Part shown: positions 44,590-55,739 of the stretch, piece after piece
Layout: each line of letters opens with the position of its first letter
Numbering within the stretch: the stretch's first letter is position 1
Source: Hyperoodon ampullatus
Taxonomy: Eukaryota > Chordata > Mammalia > Artiodactyla > Ziphiidae
Length of the DNA stretch: 64,000 nt
Assembly (NCBI GenBank): GCA_949752795.1
Contig: OX457074.1
Span: 30,799,980-30,863,979, forward strand
Reading direction: 5' to 3'
Notes under the pieces: generated by a model
Databases searched by the model: none
What the model saw: only the letters and a program-made list of their open reading frames with translations
What the model was told of the DNA's origin: nothing
Program-made: the position numbers and the translations under genes

Positions 44590-46600
44590 CCTGAACAAGT
44601 GAACTGATACCAAGGAAAGGGGTTAATGTGATGAGAACAAGAACTTAGAACAGGCATAGCTGATATCCTTAGACAGAGGTGATAGGACACTGGACCCTCA
44701 GAAAGGCCAACTAGAGTATTTGGAAAATTAAAATCTGGTCACTTGAAAAAAAAAAAAGGGCTTAGTGGATGCAGCTGAAGAGCAAATAGACAAGCCAGAA
44801 GATGGACCTGAGGTTGCAGCACAAAAGGACAAAGGGATGGAAGGTGCAAAATAAAAGTTAGCAGATATGGAGAACACAGTTCATTTCTAGTCCAAAGGAG
44901 ACAAAAATGCAGGAGGAAACTTCCCAGAGCTGAGAATGAAAGTGTCCAGAACTCTGACTCTAAGAGGCCACCAGTGCCACCACTGGGTTGGAACAGGGGG
45001 TTGAAGTTTGACTACATTCTAAATATTTACAGACAAAAACCAGACAGTTTGCAAGAGAATGTAACAAATACTAGAAGCAAGAAGAAAATGTAGTAATTGT
45101 CTTCAAATTCTGAGGGAAAATAATTTCATGCTCAGAATTCTATACCCAGCCAAATGTAAGAATAAAAACCCTTCCTGAAGACATGTGAGGCCTCAGATGG
45201 TCTGGCATTGAAACAATTCCTTTTTGAAAATATTACCAATTGATGTGCTCTAGCAAGAAGAAAAAGCAATCCAGGAAATGGAATACAAGAAACAATTGAT
45301 ATGGGGACTTCCCTGGTGGTTCAGGGTTTAAGAATCCGCCTGCCAATGCAGGGGACACGGGTTCGAACCCTGGTTGGGAAGATCCCACATGCCGTGGAGC
45401 AGCTAAGCCCATGCGCCACAACTACCGAAGCCCACGCGCCCTAGGGCCTGTGTGCCGCAACTACTGGACCTGTACTCTAGAGCCCATGAGCCACAACTAC
45501 TGAGTCCATGTGCCACAACTACTGAAGCCTGCGCGCCTAGAGCCCATGCCCCGCAACAAGAGAAGCCACCGCAATGAGAAGCCCGTGCTCTGCAGCGAAG
45601 AGTAGCCCCCACTCTCTACAACTAGAGAAAGCCCATGCACAGCAACGAAGACCCAACACAGCTAAAAATAAATTTAAAAAATTTTTAAAAAGAAACAATG
45701 ATGAGCCAGGAACGGACAAAACTTGCTAAATCTAAGGAAGTGTGACTGTGGAGCAGAGGGCAGTGTGCTAAAGCTCTCACTGGCCATAGGTTCAGAATAA
45801 GTCTAGCAGTGGTAGAATAAAATTCACTATGTGTGTGAAATGTCAAGGGAAATCTCCATAAAATAGAAATAGAATATATAACTTGTAAACTATTAGAAGG
45901 AAAAACTGAAATGGAAAAAATGAAATTAATCCAGTAATTACTAGGACAGAGTGAAAACAAAGCATAGGAAATAGAAAACAAAAGTGACACCAGGAATAAG
46001 ATCAAACATTTCTGTAGTTGCAGTAAATGCGAATGTGTTAAATTTGCCTATTCAGGAAAAACATCTCCACAGATGAAAGCCAAAATCCCATCTTCAAGAG
46101 ACATGAATAAGTGACAACGACCCAGGACAGTTTCATAGCAGAAGGGAAAAGACATCCTAAAAAAAGTCCTAACAAAAGGAAATCAGTGAGTGTGCATAAG
46201 GATCAGAACAGAAATCAAAGGAAAAATATTTTAAAAGGGACAAAACTGGATTCATGCTGCTGAAAGAGGCAACCTGCCAGCAAGATAAAGGTTATGGAAA
46301 GCTGTGCCCCTAACAACATAGTTTCAATATATTTAAAACAAAAACTGGTAGAACTATAAAGAGAAATGGTCAGTTTCACAGAGAGGGAGGCTTTAATTCG
46401 TTTTCCTTAGCAACTGACAGATCAGAGAGGCAACATAAGGACTATATATATACAAACAGTTCAAAAAGACATTGCATTATTTTCAAATACACACAGATGG
46501 ACTGGTCATAAAATTGAAATATTGAAAAAGGAGAGATAAAGCCAGTTATTTTGTAGACAATACAACCGTCTCCTTAGAAAAAGGAGAAAGAATCAGTGGC
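44590..46600 (+). mobile_element. Old HAL1/LINE-1-like element, interrupted by a SINE
   Basis: A-rich plus strand with GAATTCTATACCCAGCCAAA, a landmark of L1/HAL1 ORF regions, and further A-rich LINE-like sequence to about 46,560. Heavily mutated, no long ORF. A CHR SINE interrupts it at 45,302-45,689. Confidence 0.6.
45302..45689 (+). mobile_element. CHR-type SINE, long form, nested in LINE
   Basis: The longest CHR copy here, with repeated CACAACTACTGA units, CAACTAGAGAAAGCCCATGC and AGCAACGAAGACCCAACACA. Flanks AGAAACAATTGAT and AGAAACAATGATG form the target duplication. Confidence 0.93.
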
Positions 46601-47520
46601 TGAGCTCAGCAGAGTTGTTGGATTGCACTGTCAGGCGTGGGAACCACTGCTCCCGGCAGAGGGCCCGGGAAGAGGTGACATTGGAAAGGCAGGGGAGCCA
46701 GGCTGGGAGAGGGGACCCAGACGGCAGAGGGGGGCATCTTCCCTCTGAGCAGGTGAGGGCTGGGGGTGGCGGTCTCGGTGTGGGGAGGGTGCAGCGCCGG
46801 TGAGTCTGGACTTGCCAACCTCCGCTGGGTACCTCCCGAGCAGTTTACATGAGTCACTCTTAACACCCACTGTGAGGATGGGAAGCCTGAGGTGCACACA
46901 GGTCCAGTGGGTCACAGCAGGACCGGGGTTGGGACTTGGGCCCATCCGGTGCCAACACAGCTATGCATTGCTAAGCCACATGGAGCTCATGAGTCACCGT
47001 AAGCGGTGTTCTCAGTGCAGCTCTGGGTCCCCTCTGGGGAGAGAATCTAGCGGTTTTATTTGATCCTCTAAGAAGTTTATGATCTAGAAAACATTAAGAA
47101 TCCCTGACTCATGTGTTGGGATACTTTCCAGAATTGGAAACAAGGGACTCCGAGAGCCAGGCATGGGGGAAAAGGGGCGCAGACTCCCCTGGGGCCCTGG
47201 AGCCTGGGTGAGAAGTCCTGGATTGACTGCCCTGGCCCTTCTGACGCTCCTGCGGGTCAGAACAGGACATTCAGAGCAAAGAGGCAGACTCTCCAGAGAT
47301 TGTGTCTCTAGTCCAACCCTGTCGTTTCACAAATAAGGCCTCTGAGTCACCCGTGGTCCTTCAGCCAGCGGGTGGCTGCCGTGACCTCGATGGTCCGGCC
47401 TCTCCTCCTGTGACATGACTCCCAGGGCAGAAAGTGGAGCCCAGTGCCACCCAGGAGCCTTCAAGGCAACAAAGGGACCCCAAGACGTCAGCCTGGGGCC
47501 AGATGGTGTCACTTGGGTTG
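46600..47520. other. Intergenic, unique with MIR trace
   Basis: Unique sequence; a MIR-like order (CTCTTAACACCCACTGTGAG then GGAAGCCTGAGGTGCACACA) lies at 46,840-46,950. Confidence 0.4.
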
Positions 47521-48030
47521 TTTTTTTTTTTTTTAATAGTGGTAAGATACATGTAACATTTACTGTTTTAACCAAGTAAAAACGCACAATTCCATAGCGT
47601 TAGGTACATCGGACCATCACCACTCTCTAGTTCCAGAACCTTTCCATCATCCCAAATCCATTCTCCCCTCCCCCTGCCCCGGGAAACCACCCAGCTGCTT
47701 TCCGTCTCCGTGGATTTGCCTGTTCTGGACGTTGCACAGGAGCAGAAACAGGCCTTCTGAGCCTGTCTTGTTTCACCTGGGTTCATCCATGCCGCAGCAG
47801 GTGTCAGAACTTCATCCCTTTTTATGACCAAATAACATTCCACCGCATGGATACGCCACACTTCACCCACCATCCTGGTTAGACACCTGGGCTGTTTCCA
47901 GCTTCAGGCTGCTGTGAACAGCGCTGCTCTGAGCACGGGGTACACGTTTCCGGTGGAGCACCTGCTCTTGCTTCTTTTCCGTGTAGACCCAGGAATGAGA
48001 CTGTCGGGTAACATGGTGACTCTAGGCCGA
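47521..48030 (-). mobile_element. Old LINE-1 3' part, antisense on + strand
   Basis: TAGTGGTAAGATACATGTAA, GGATTTGCCTGTTCTGGACG and AATAACATTCCACCGCATGG follow the reversed L1 3' UTR/ORF2 end. Diverged. Confidence 0.7.
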
Positions 48031-50715
48031 TCTCCACAGCAGGGTAGGTCTCGCTGGCCCTTCCTCTCGGCAGGCGGCGCGTCCCTGGGCTGCAGCCACC
48101 TGGGCGCTCCCCTGGGTTCCAGACCCACTGCCCACGTGCACATGACCCTGGCCTCCCAGGGCATCGTCTCTTTCCCAGGTCGGCTCCACCCATGCCCCAC
48201 CTCCCTCTGACACTGACACGCCCTCTGCTCCGCACCCCTGGGTCCCAGGTGATGGATGAGTCCTGGCCTCAGGGTGGCCCCTGGGCCGAGGTCACGAGGG
48301 CAAGTGCGGTACACCTATGGTGCGCTGTGGTCTAACTACACGCTTCATCCTGTTCAATCCTCAGAGCGAGCCCGTGACGCAGACGCTAACACTGTGTCTC
48401 GTTAGAGCTGCCAGGCCTCCAGGGCCTCCACAGCCCAGGCTTCACTCAGGTTGGGGTGATCTCTGAGGGCAGAAGGTGGAAGGGGCCATCAGTGTGCCCA
48501 GGCCCGTTCTGGGTACAGGATCGTGCTGGGGAGGCCAGGCCCTGTCCCTGCCTTCCTAAGCACGGGCCATACAAGCAAGGGAGAAGGTGGACATTCAAAC
48601 TGGGACCAGAGGAGGTCGGTGGGGTCGGCAGGGAGAGATAACATGTGAAGACCCTGGGCAGGAGGGCTGAAAGAAGGCCCGGGTGGCTGTAAGTGTAGAC
48701 AGGGTTGGGAGCGGGTGGGGCAGGGACAGAGGTGGACACAGCCTCCACCTGTGCCAACCTCAGCTTGTTATGGTCCTCGGGCCACCAGCCTCTTGTGACA
48801 GTGACCTGCCCGCACCCTGCTCCCCGGGGTGACCATACACGTCTCCCAGGTCGGCGGCTGCCTTGCTTGGCCTCACCTGCACCCAACACAGGGCCTGGTC
48901 GGCGCCCGGTGAGCGTCTGCAGGGCGGATAAATAAATAGGTGTTCGGATCAACCAACCAACCCCACGGAGAGACAAAAACCAGGATTAGGTGAGGCCAAG
49001 GGACCTGTGTTCCTGCTTTAATCCTGAACTCCTGGGGGGTAGAGCAGCCCCCCTGGGGCGGGGGTGGGGGGTGCGCTTCCAGATGGCAAGGGCTGTACTT
49101 TAAGGAGCCAGACGCTGACAAAGAGAAAATTGGTCTCCACGGCTCTCCTAGGAGGTGAGGCAACTTCTTGAAAACTTGGAAGGCTTCCTGGAAGAGGCAA
49201 GCCCACTCCCCCTGGAACCCAGAAACCCAGCCTATTCCCCTTCCAGCAGGGGCTCCCCTCCCCCGGCCCCAGGCCTAGGAAGGAGCCACAGGAAGTGGAA
49301 AAGCACAGCCGGCCCAGCTCAGGGACACTGGTTAATTCATCAGGCCTCACTGCTTACCCGAGGTCTGCACCCTTCAGCTGAATATTCAGGCCGGCCCCCG
49401 GCTTAGCTCTGCCTGCGTCTGTGCAGCTCTATTTTTACAGCCGTGGGGATGGCTGACAAAAACATTTAAAAAGACACAAAAATTTAAAAATGTAAAAGCC
49501 AGATACCAGCTGTTTTGTTCGGAAAGCAGGATCACACCTGCATTCTGTCTCACTAAGCGGCATCCTATCCCCTACCCCCCAGCCCGAGGGCCCAGGGGCT
49601 CAGGAGAGCCCGCTCAGGCCCCGCTTTACCCGTCGTCCCCTGTGGGTCCCTGCCAAGCCCCTTTCCTTCCTGTGCCTCGGTTTCCACCCTGTGAAAAAGA
49701 GAAGTTTGGACGAGCTGATTCTCATTCGCCTTGGGGGATTCAAGAACTTCCCCTGCAGTGGTGGAGGGGAGGCAGGCTCCAGACCTGCAGCCATCGACCC
49801 CGGGCAGGAGGCTTCCTCTCCCTAAGCCTCGGTTCCTCATTTGCTCCCTCACCGTGGCCCACACAGCCCCCAGCTCTCTCCGTGGGGCTGACGCCGGTCA
49901 CTCCTTGGCTGACTGGCACTTCCGAGCATCGTGCCCAGGTCAGGGGACTTTCCCACAAGTAAGACAGAAACGTGCTTCCCGAGCCCCTGGCAGCCAGGCT
50001 CCCACGCCTGGACTGGGCTCAGCCAGGCACACAGCCCTCATGAGAAGCTGCAGGAGCTGGTGGGCGTGGCCACCAGGGTCCAGAGTTACCAGTGGTCACG
50101 TCCAGTGCAGGGCAGCGTCCAGCCCAGGCCCTGTTCCTTTGGGCTGTGATTGGAGAGAGCTCTGGCCTCCCTGAAGGGCCCAGGATCGGCTCTATCCTTT
50201 AATAAGTCTCTCCTGTGCCTCAACTGTCTGGCTTGGAGCCCAGTGTTTGCAGCTGAGAACCTCCCTAACCCCACCCCCATTTCAGTGAAGGGCAACAGCC
50301 TGAATCCAACAGCGTCCTGCCCTCCCCTCTCCCTTTGTCCCATCCAGGTCTCACCCATTATTCTACTTCCTAAACAGCTCTCCACCCCATGGCCAGGCTT
50401 CAAGCCAGGCCACCAGCCCCCTCACCTCTAGACCCTTCCCGAGTTTTCCACGCAGACCCCGAGTGAACTTCCTGAAATGTGACCGGGGTCAGACTGCCCC
50501 TGCTGAAACCCCAGGACCTGTCTACCCAGCTTGTGGGCTTGGCGGGGAAGCCAGTGCCAGCCCTGCCCCTCCTTCCCCCTGCCTCGTGCAAATGCGCTTT
50601 CTCCTATCTGGAGCGAGATTCCACCCTTTCCCCTCCCACCTCTACTTTGCCTTCAGCTCTCAGCCTCTGGGGAAGTCACTTTGGCCTTTCCTCTCAGGAG
50701 TCATCTCTCCCTGCC
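48031..50715. other. Intergenic unique GC-rich region
   Basis: No exon or recognisable repeat apart from diffuse MIR/L2-like traces (48,350-48,420; 49,670-49,850). A cluster of muscle-type motif matches is at 49,375-49,525. Confidence 0.4.
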
Positions 50716-50718
50716 TTT

Positions 50719-50936
50719 ATTTAATTTATTTATTTATTTATTTTTGTGGTACGAGGGCCTCTCACTGTTGCAGCCTCTCCCATTGCAGAGCACAGGCTCT
50801 GGATGCGCAGGCTCAGCGGCCATGGCTCACGGGCCCAGCCGCTCCGCGGCATGTGGGATCTTCCCGGACTGGGGCACGAACCCGTGTCCCCCGCATCGGC
50901 AGGCGGACTCTCAACCACTGCACCACCAGGGAAGCC
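50719..50936 (-). mobile_element. CHR-type SINE, short form
   Basis: The plus strand shows a TTTATTTATTTA tail and reversed head ending CACCAGGGAAGCCC. Perfect target duplication TCTCCCTGCCTTTA at 50,705-50,718 and about 50,938. Confidence 0.95.
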
Positions 50937-50959
50937 CTCTCCCTGCCTTTAAAACCTCC

Positions 50960-51070
50960 TGTGCTTCTGGGGCTCTTGTCTTCCTCACTTGCAAGCTGTG
51001 TGACCTCGGGCAGGTTACCGGATCTCTCTGGGCCTTAGTGTCTTTGTTTGTTCATTTTCAAAAGAAGGTT
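50960..51070 (-). mobile_element. MIR-like remnant
   Basis: GCAAGCTGTGTGACCTCGGG then CAGGTTACCGGATCTCTCTG is the reversed MIR 3' order. Confidence 0.6.
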
Positions 51071-51079
51071 AATAATGTT

Positions 51080-52970
51080 TGCCCCTCTGGATTCAGCCTC
51101 CTCCACATCCACTCGGCCGTGGTCCTGGACACAGACCCACCTGGCTGCTTTTCTAGGGCCTCTGTCTTCCATGGGAGGTGCTGTCAGAGAGTGAGGGAGG
51201 GAGGGGGCCGCTGGGGGTCTCTTCCTGGCCCCCTCCTCGCCTCGGGCCATGAGTGTCACCGAAGGGCAGCCCTAGGGGTGGCAGCAGCTGCCACCGTGGC
51301 TGCCCTTTGGGGGCCTCTCCGTTTCCCCACGGCTCTGAGAGACATTGTAAATAGGGGCTTTGTCAGGAGGACTCCTTGGAGCCCTCGGCAAACTCTGTTT
51401 CTACAGCCTAGGATGCTGAAGGTGAAACGGTGATAGTGCCCTTGGCTTGCCTTGTTTCTGCTCATGTTACTTCCCTCTGAGGTCACACTGTCTTCTTGTT
51501 TCTCAAGTGATGATTTTCTTGTCTATTTCTGGCAACAGACTGATCTGAAATGCACAGGCTTTTCTCAGCTGCATCCCCAGCACACGGTGGACAAGAGCAC
51601 TTGATGAGTTATGATCCCCAGCTGCCTGTGTGCCGTACTGTCGTGGTGCCAGGAGGAGAGGCAGGGATGCCCACAAGCCCCCCTTGTGCAGTTGCTCAGG
51701 TTGTGCACTGCAAAACTCGCCTGGCCCACGGAACAAAGGGAGCTGAAATCAGCCTGTGCTCTTCCCACCAAGCTGCACTTGGGAGAAAGAGGTGTCTTTC
51801 CTAAAGTGCTCACAGGGGCTGCATGAACGAGTGGGTCTCTACCCCACAACCTGGTTTTTACTCATTTACACAGAAGACTCCATCTTCCCGCCTGTGTTCT
51901 CCCTCCCAGCTCCCTGGGCACCTCCCTTTTCATTACATCCCCTCTGCCTTCCAGGAAGCCAGCAGCTTCCCTGGGTGGTGCTGTGGTCTGAGAGAGGCCT
52001 ACAGGAACAGGTGGGGACAGGATCTCCGGGAAGGTCTCTGGCCCCCTGAGCTCAGAGCTGCTGATCTTCCAGATTAAGGCGGGGGCAAGTGGTCAGGCCA
52101 GGAGAAACCAGCCACGGATGGCTGCAGAGATAATGGCCCTGGGCGCAAAGTGGACTCAAAGAGGCCTGAGAGGCAATAAGCACAGAGCCCCCGCCCCCCG
52201 CCCCCACTCCAGCCCATTAAACTCAGGATGACGGCTTAAACCAAATCCCATCTTAAAGAGCTCTGTTTAGAGTCTGCTGAATATAAATTGTTCCATAAAG
52301 AGAAAAAAAAAATCCCAACAATCCAGGCAAGAGAGCAGCTCCTAGCGGGAGTGCAGGATGGGCAGTCGATGCCCCCGGGGGCAGACCCCACCATCAGGAA
52401 TCAGGAGTTGGTGAGTCAGTGTCCCAGCCCCCCACTGGGCAGAGAAAGAGCTGTCAGCAGGGTTGCACCCCGGTTCCCCACAGCTCTTCCCCACTCATCA
52501 GCACCAGCCATTGCTGGCCGGGCTCACGTCCTGTTCCCTCCTCAGGATCCCCTTCTTTCTTTCAAATGGACTACTTGCACCCAGGGCCTTGATGCCGCTT
52601 TTGGCGGAAACTGAACTAAGACATATGGTCAAGGAGGTCCCACGAATACTCCAGGAAGAGGGATGTATAATTTAGATTAAGGTGCTGGGAGAACTGGCTT
52701 TCTTTACTGGCAAATAGTTATTGAGTGTCAATTACTGGGAGTGAAACAATGAATAAGACAGTCTCTACCCTCAAGTCATGTACAGTCTAATGGAGTTTTG
52801 TCCAAAGCAGAAAACACCTCCCCGTCATCTTATTATCTGTGGCTGCACACGCACACACACGCCCGCAGAGTAAACATACTCCTAAACCCTCTTATAGTGG
52901 GTACCAGAGACTGTGATGGGAAATAAGCCTGGGTTCAAATTCTGGCACCATAAAACCTTTAACTAACTAA
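51080..52970. other. Intergenic unique region
   Basis: No coding exon. Near 52,200-52,300 is an AT-rich unique patch (AAACTCAGGATGACGGCTTA, then CTGAATATAAATTG). An L2/MER-like trace lies at 52,700-52,800. Confidence 0.35.
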
Positions 52971-52979
52971 TGAGGAGAC

Positions 52980-53410
52980 TGAATCAGTAACCAAAAATCT
53001 CCCAGTGAAGAAGAATCCTGGACCAGATGGCTTCACTGGTGAATTCTATCAAACATTTAAAGTAGTAATACCAGTCCTTCTCAAACTCTTCCAAAATATT
53101 AAAGAGGAGGGAACACTTTCTAACTCATTCCATGGGACCAGCATTACCCTGATAGCACAACCAGGCAAAGACACACAAGAGAAGAAAACGACACACCAAT
53201 ATCCCCTATGAACATTGATGCAAAAATCCTCACAAACCAAACTCGGCGGCATATTGAAAGGATTATACGTCATGACCATGTGGGATGTATTCCTGGAATG
53301 CAAGGACGGTTCAGCTGATGAAAATCAATAACGTAACACACCACGTTAATAGAATGAAGGAGGGAGAATCACATGCTCGACTGGTGCAGGAAAAGCGTTG
53401 ACAAAAATCA
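52980..53410 (+). mobile_element. LINE-1 ORF2 internal fragment, sense
   Basis: The frame at 53,005-53,211 reads NPGPDGFTGEFYQTFKVVIP and [11 protein letters not shown], typical of the L1 reverse transcriptase N-terminal part. Frameshifts and stops follow. Neither end of L1 is present. Confidence 0.85.
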
Positions 53411-53589
53411 GTTCCAATGGTCAGTGAGTCCCAGGTGGAAACCTGCTAAGGATCTGTGGGAAAGGTTTTCCTTTGCTAATACAGGTGCTGCCGCTTCCTT
53501 CTTCTTTATCTTTCTTCCTGGAAAGGGCACGTGGGGCCAGAGGTGAGGCAGGCATCTTTTACGCAAAAAGCCTGACCTTCTTGGATGAT

Positions 53590-54235
53590 CAGCGTAGGAG
53601 GCTGAACCATGCTCCCTCTCCCCCGAAGACGTCTGTGTCCTAATCCCCAGAACTTGGGAATATGTTAAAGTACATGGAAAAGGGGACTTTGCAGGTGTGA
53701 TCAAGGTGAGGATCTTGGGATGGGGTGAGTAGCCCGGATGATCCAGGTGGGCCCAATGTCATCACAAAGGCCCTTATAAGAGGGAGGCAGGAGAGTCAGA
53801 GTGGCAGGAGGTGTGAGGTCAGAGGGCTCTGAGGATGGAGGAGGGGTGGTGAGCCAAGGAATGCCTGCGCCTCCAGAAGCTGGAAAAGGCAGGAAACAGA
53901 TCCTCCCTGGGGGCCTCCAGAAGGAAAACAGAACTGCCCTCGCGTTGGGCTCTGGCCTTCAGAATTGAGTGGAGACATTTTTTTTTTTTTTTTTTTTTTT
54001 TTCCGGTACGTGGGCCTCTCACTGCTGTGGCCTCTCCCGTTGCGGAGCACAGGCTCCGGACGCGCAGGCTCAGCGGCCATGGCTCACGGGCCCAGCGCCG
54101 CTCCACGGCATGTGGGATCTTCCCGGACCGGGACACGAACCCGCATCCCCTGCATCGGCAGGCGGACTCTCAACCACTGCGCCACCAGGGAAGCCCGAGT
54201 GGAGACATTTTTGTCTTCAATCTCTTAAGCCACCT
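53590..54235 (+). mobile_element. MaLR-type LTR remnant, interrupted by a SINE
   Basis: GTGTCCTAATCCCCAGAACT, AAAAGGGGACTTTGCAGGTG, TGGGCCCAATGTCATCACAA and AGCCAAGGAATGCCTG follow a mammalian LTR (MLT1/MST-like) order. A CHR SINE splits it near 53,980. Solo and non-coding. Confidence 0.65.
53981..54196 (-). mobile_element. CHR-type SINE, short form, nested in LTR
   Basis: T20 or longer tail on the plus strand, CCGGTACGTGGGCCTCTCAC, ending CACCAGGGAAGCCC. Perfect target duplication GAGTGGAGACATTTTT at 53,967 and 54,197. Confidence 0.95.
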
Positions 54236-54387
54236 GTTGGCCGGGCCCTGTGCGTGTCTGCTCTGCCTCGGTCTCAAGTTGCCTTTGGTGTCATGTCTCC
54301 TTGGTCTCTTCCGACCTGGAAAAGCTCCTCAGTCTTTTGTTCTGTTTCGTGAATTTGACTTTTCGAAGAGCACTTGTCAGGTGGGTT

Positions 54388-54707
54388 TTTATTTTTAATT
54401 TATTAATTTATTTATTTTTAGTTTTGGCTGCGTTGGGTCTTCGTTGCTGTGTGCGGACTCTCTAGTGGCGGCGAGCAGGGGCTACTCTTCGTTGCAGAGC
54501 ACGGGCTCTAGGCACACGGGCTTCCGTAGCTGTGGCTCAAGGGCTTCCGTAGTCGTGGCTCACAGGCTCTAGAGTGCAGGCTCAGTAGCTGTGGTGCATG
54601 GGCTTCGTTGCTCTGCGGCATGTGGGATCTTCCTGGACCAGGGCTCGAACCCGTGTGCCCTGCACTGGCAGGCGGATTCTTAACCACTGCGCCACCAGGG
54701 AAGTCCC
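54388..54707 (-). mobile_element. CHR-type SINE, long form
   Basis: The plus strand runs from TTTATTTTTAGTTTTGGCTG to GCCACCAGGGAAGTCCC. A short TCAGGTG duplication flanks it. Confidence 0.92.
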
Positions 54708-55513
54708 TCATCAGGTGTTTTGTAAAATGTTGCTTGATTTGGGTTTGTCTGCTGCTTTCTCAGGATCAGATTGAGGCTGTGCGTTATTGGAAAAACTGCA
54801 CAGAAGTGGTGACATGTTGTCCTCAGTGTCTCGTATCAGGAGGGACGTGACACCGCGTCCCATTGCTGGGGGCACTAACTTTGACCACTAGTGATCCTGG
54901 CGTCTGCCAGGTCTCCACTGTAAAATTATTGTTTTTTCCTCTGTAATTAATACATATTTGGGGGGGGAAATAGTTTGCTACCGTGCAAATCTTGTTTCTC
55001 CTTAAACGTTCTCCCACTAATTTTACCGTCCATGGTGGACCTTGCCTGCAGCAGTGATTTTCACTGTTCTCCTGTGACCTGTCATGTCCCTCATGCCTGC
55101 CACGTTTATTGAGTAGAGCTCTCTGGAAGGAAAACTGTCCCTTCTTCCTCATTTACTTGTGCAATTATTAGTTTATATCAGTATGGACGCATGGATGTTG
55201 ATTTTATTTGATGAGTTAAAATACAACATTACTCCTCTTTACCTTGATTTGTTGCTCAAATCTCAAAGCCAGGTGGCTGAGGGCTGTGTGTAGGTGTCTG
55301 TTTGCATGAAGGTCAACCAATCAAGCCCCTGTCCGTCCATTCGTTCGTTCATTCGACAAGCATCACTGCGCGGGCACTGCTGGAGACCGAACAGCGAGGA
55401 AAACAGGAGAAGTTGCCTCCTGTTCTCATGAGGAGTGGGGGGCGGGTGCTGTTTATTCCAGGCAGCTGCTGAGGGTCTAGATTTTTTTTTTTATATCAAA
55501 ACCAAAGTAGGTG

Positions 55514-55711
55514 GGGGCTTCCCTGGCGGCGCAGTGGTTGAGAGTCCGCCTGCCAATGCAGGGGACACGGGTTCGTGCCCCGGTCCGGGAAGATCCCACA
55601 TGCCGCAGAGCAGCTGGGTCCGTGAGCCATGGCCGCTGAGCCTGCGCTCCGCAACGGCAGAGGCCACAACAGTGAGAGGCCCGCGTACCGCAAAAAAAAA
55701 AAAAAAAAAAA
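55514..55711 (+). mobile_element. CHR-type SINE, short form with extra 15-bp deletion
   Basis: Typical head and A20 tail. Relative to sister copies it lacks 15 bp between GAGCCTGCGC and TCCGCAACGG. Target duplication CAAAGTAGG at about 55,503 and 55,712. Confidence 0.94.
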
Positions 55712-55739
55712 CAAAGTAGGCAAGCGTGTCTCCCCCACA

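Noticed and set aside
50531..51433. 300-codon plus-strand frame
   Set aside because: It runs through a reversed CHR SINE and a MIR remnant; the protein text is the translated SINE found many times in this window.
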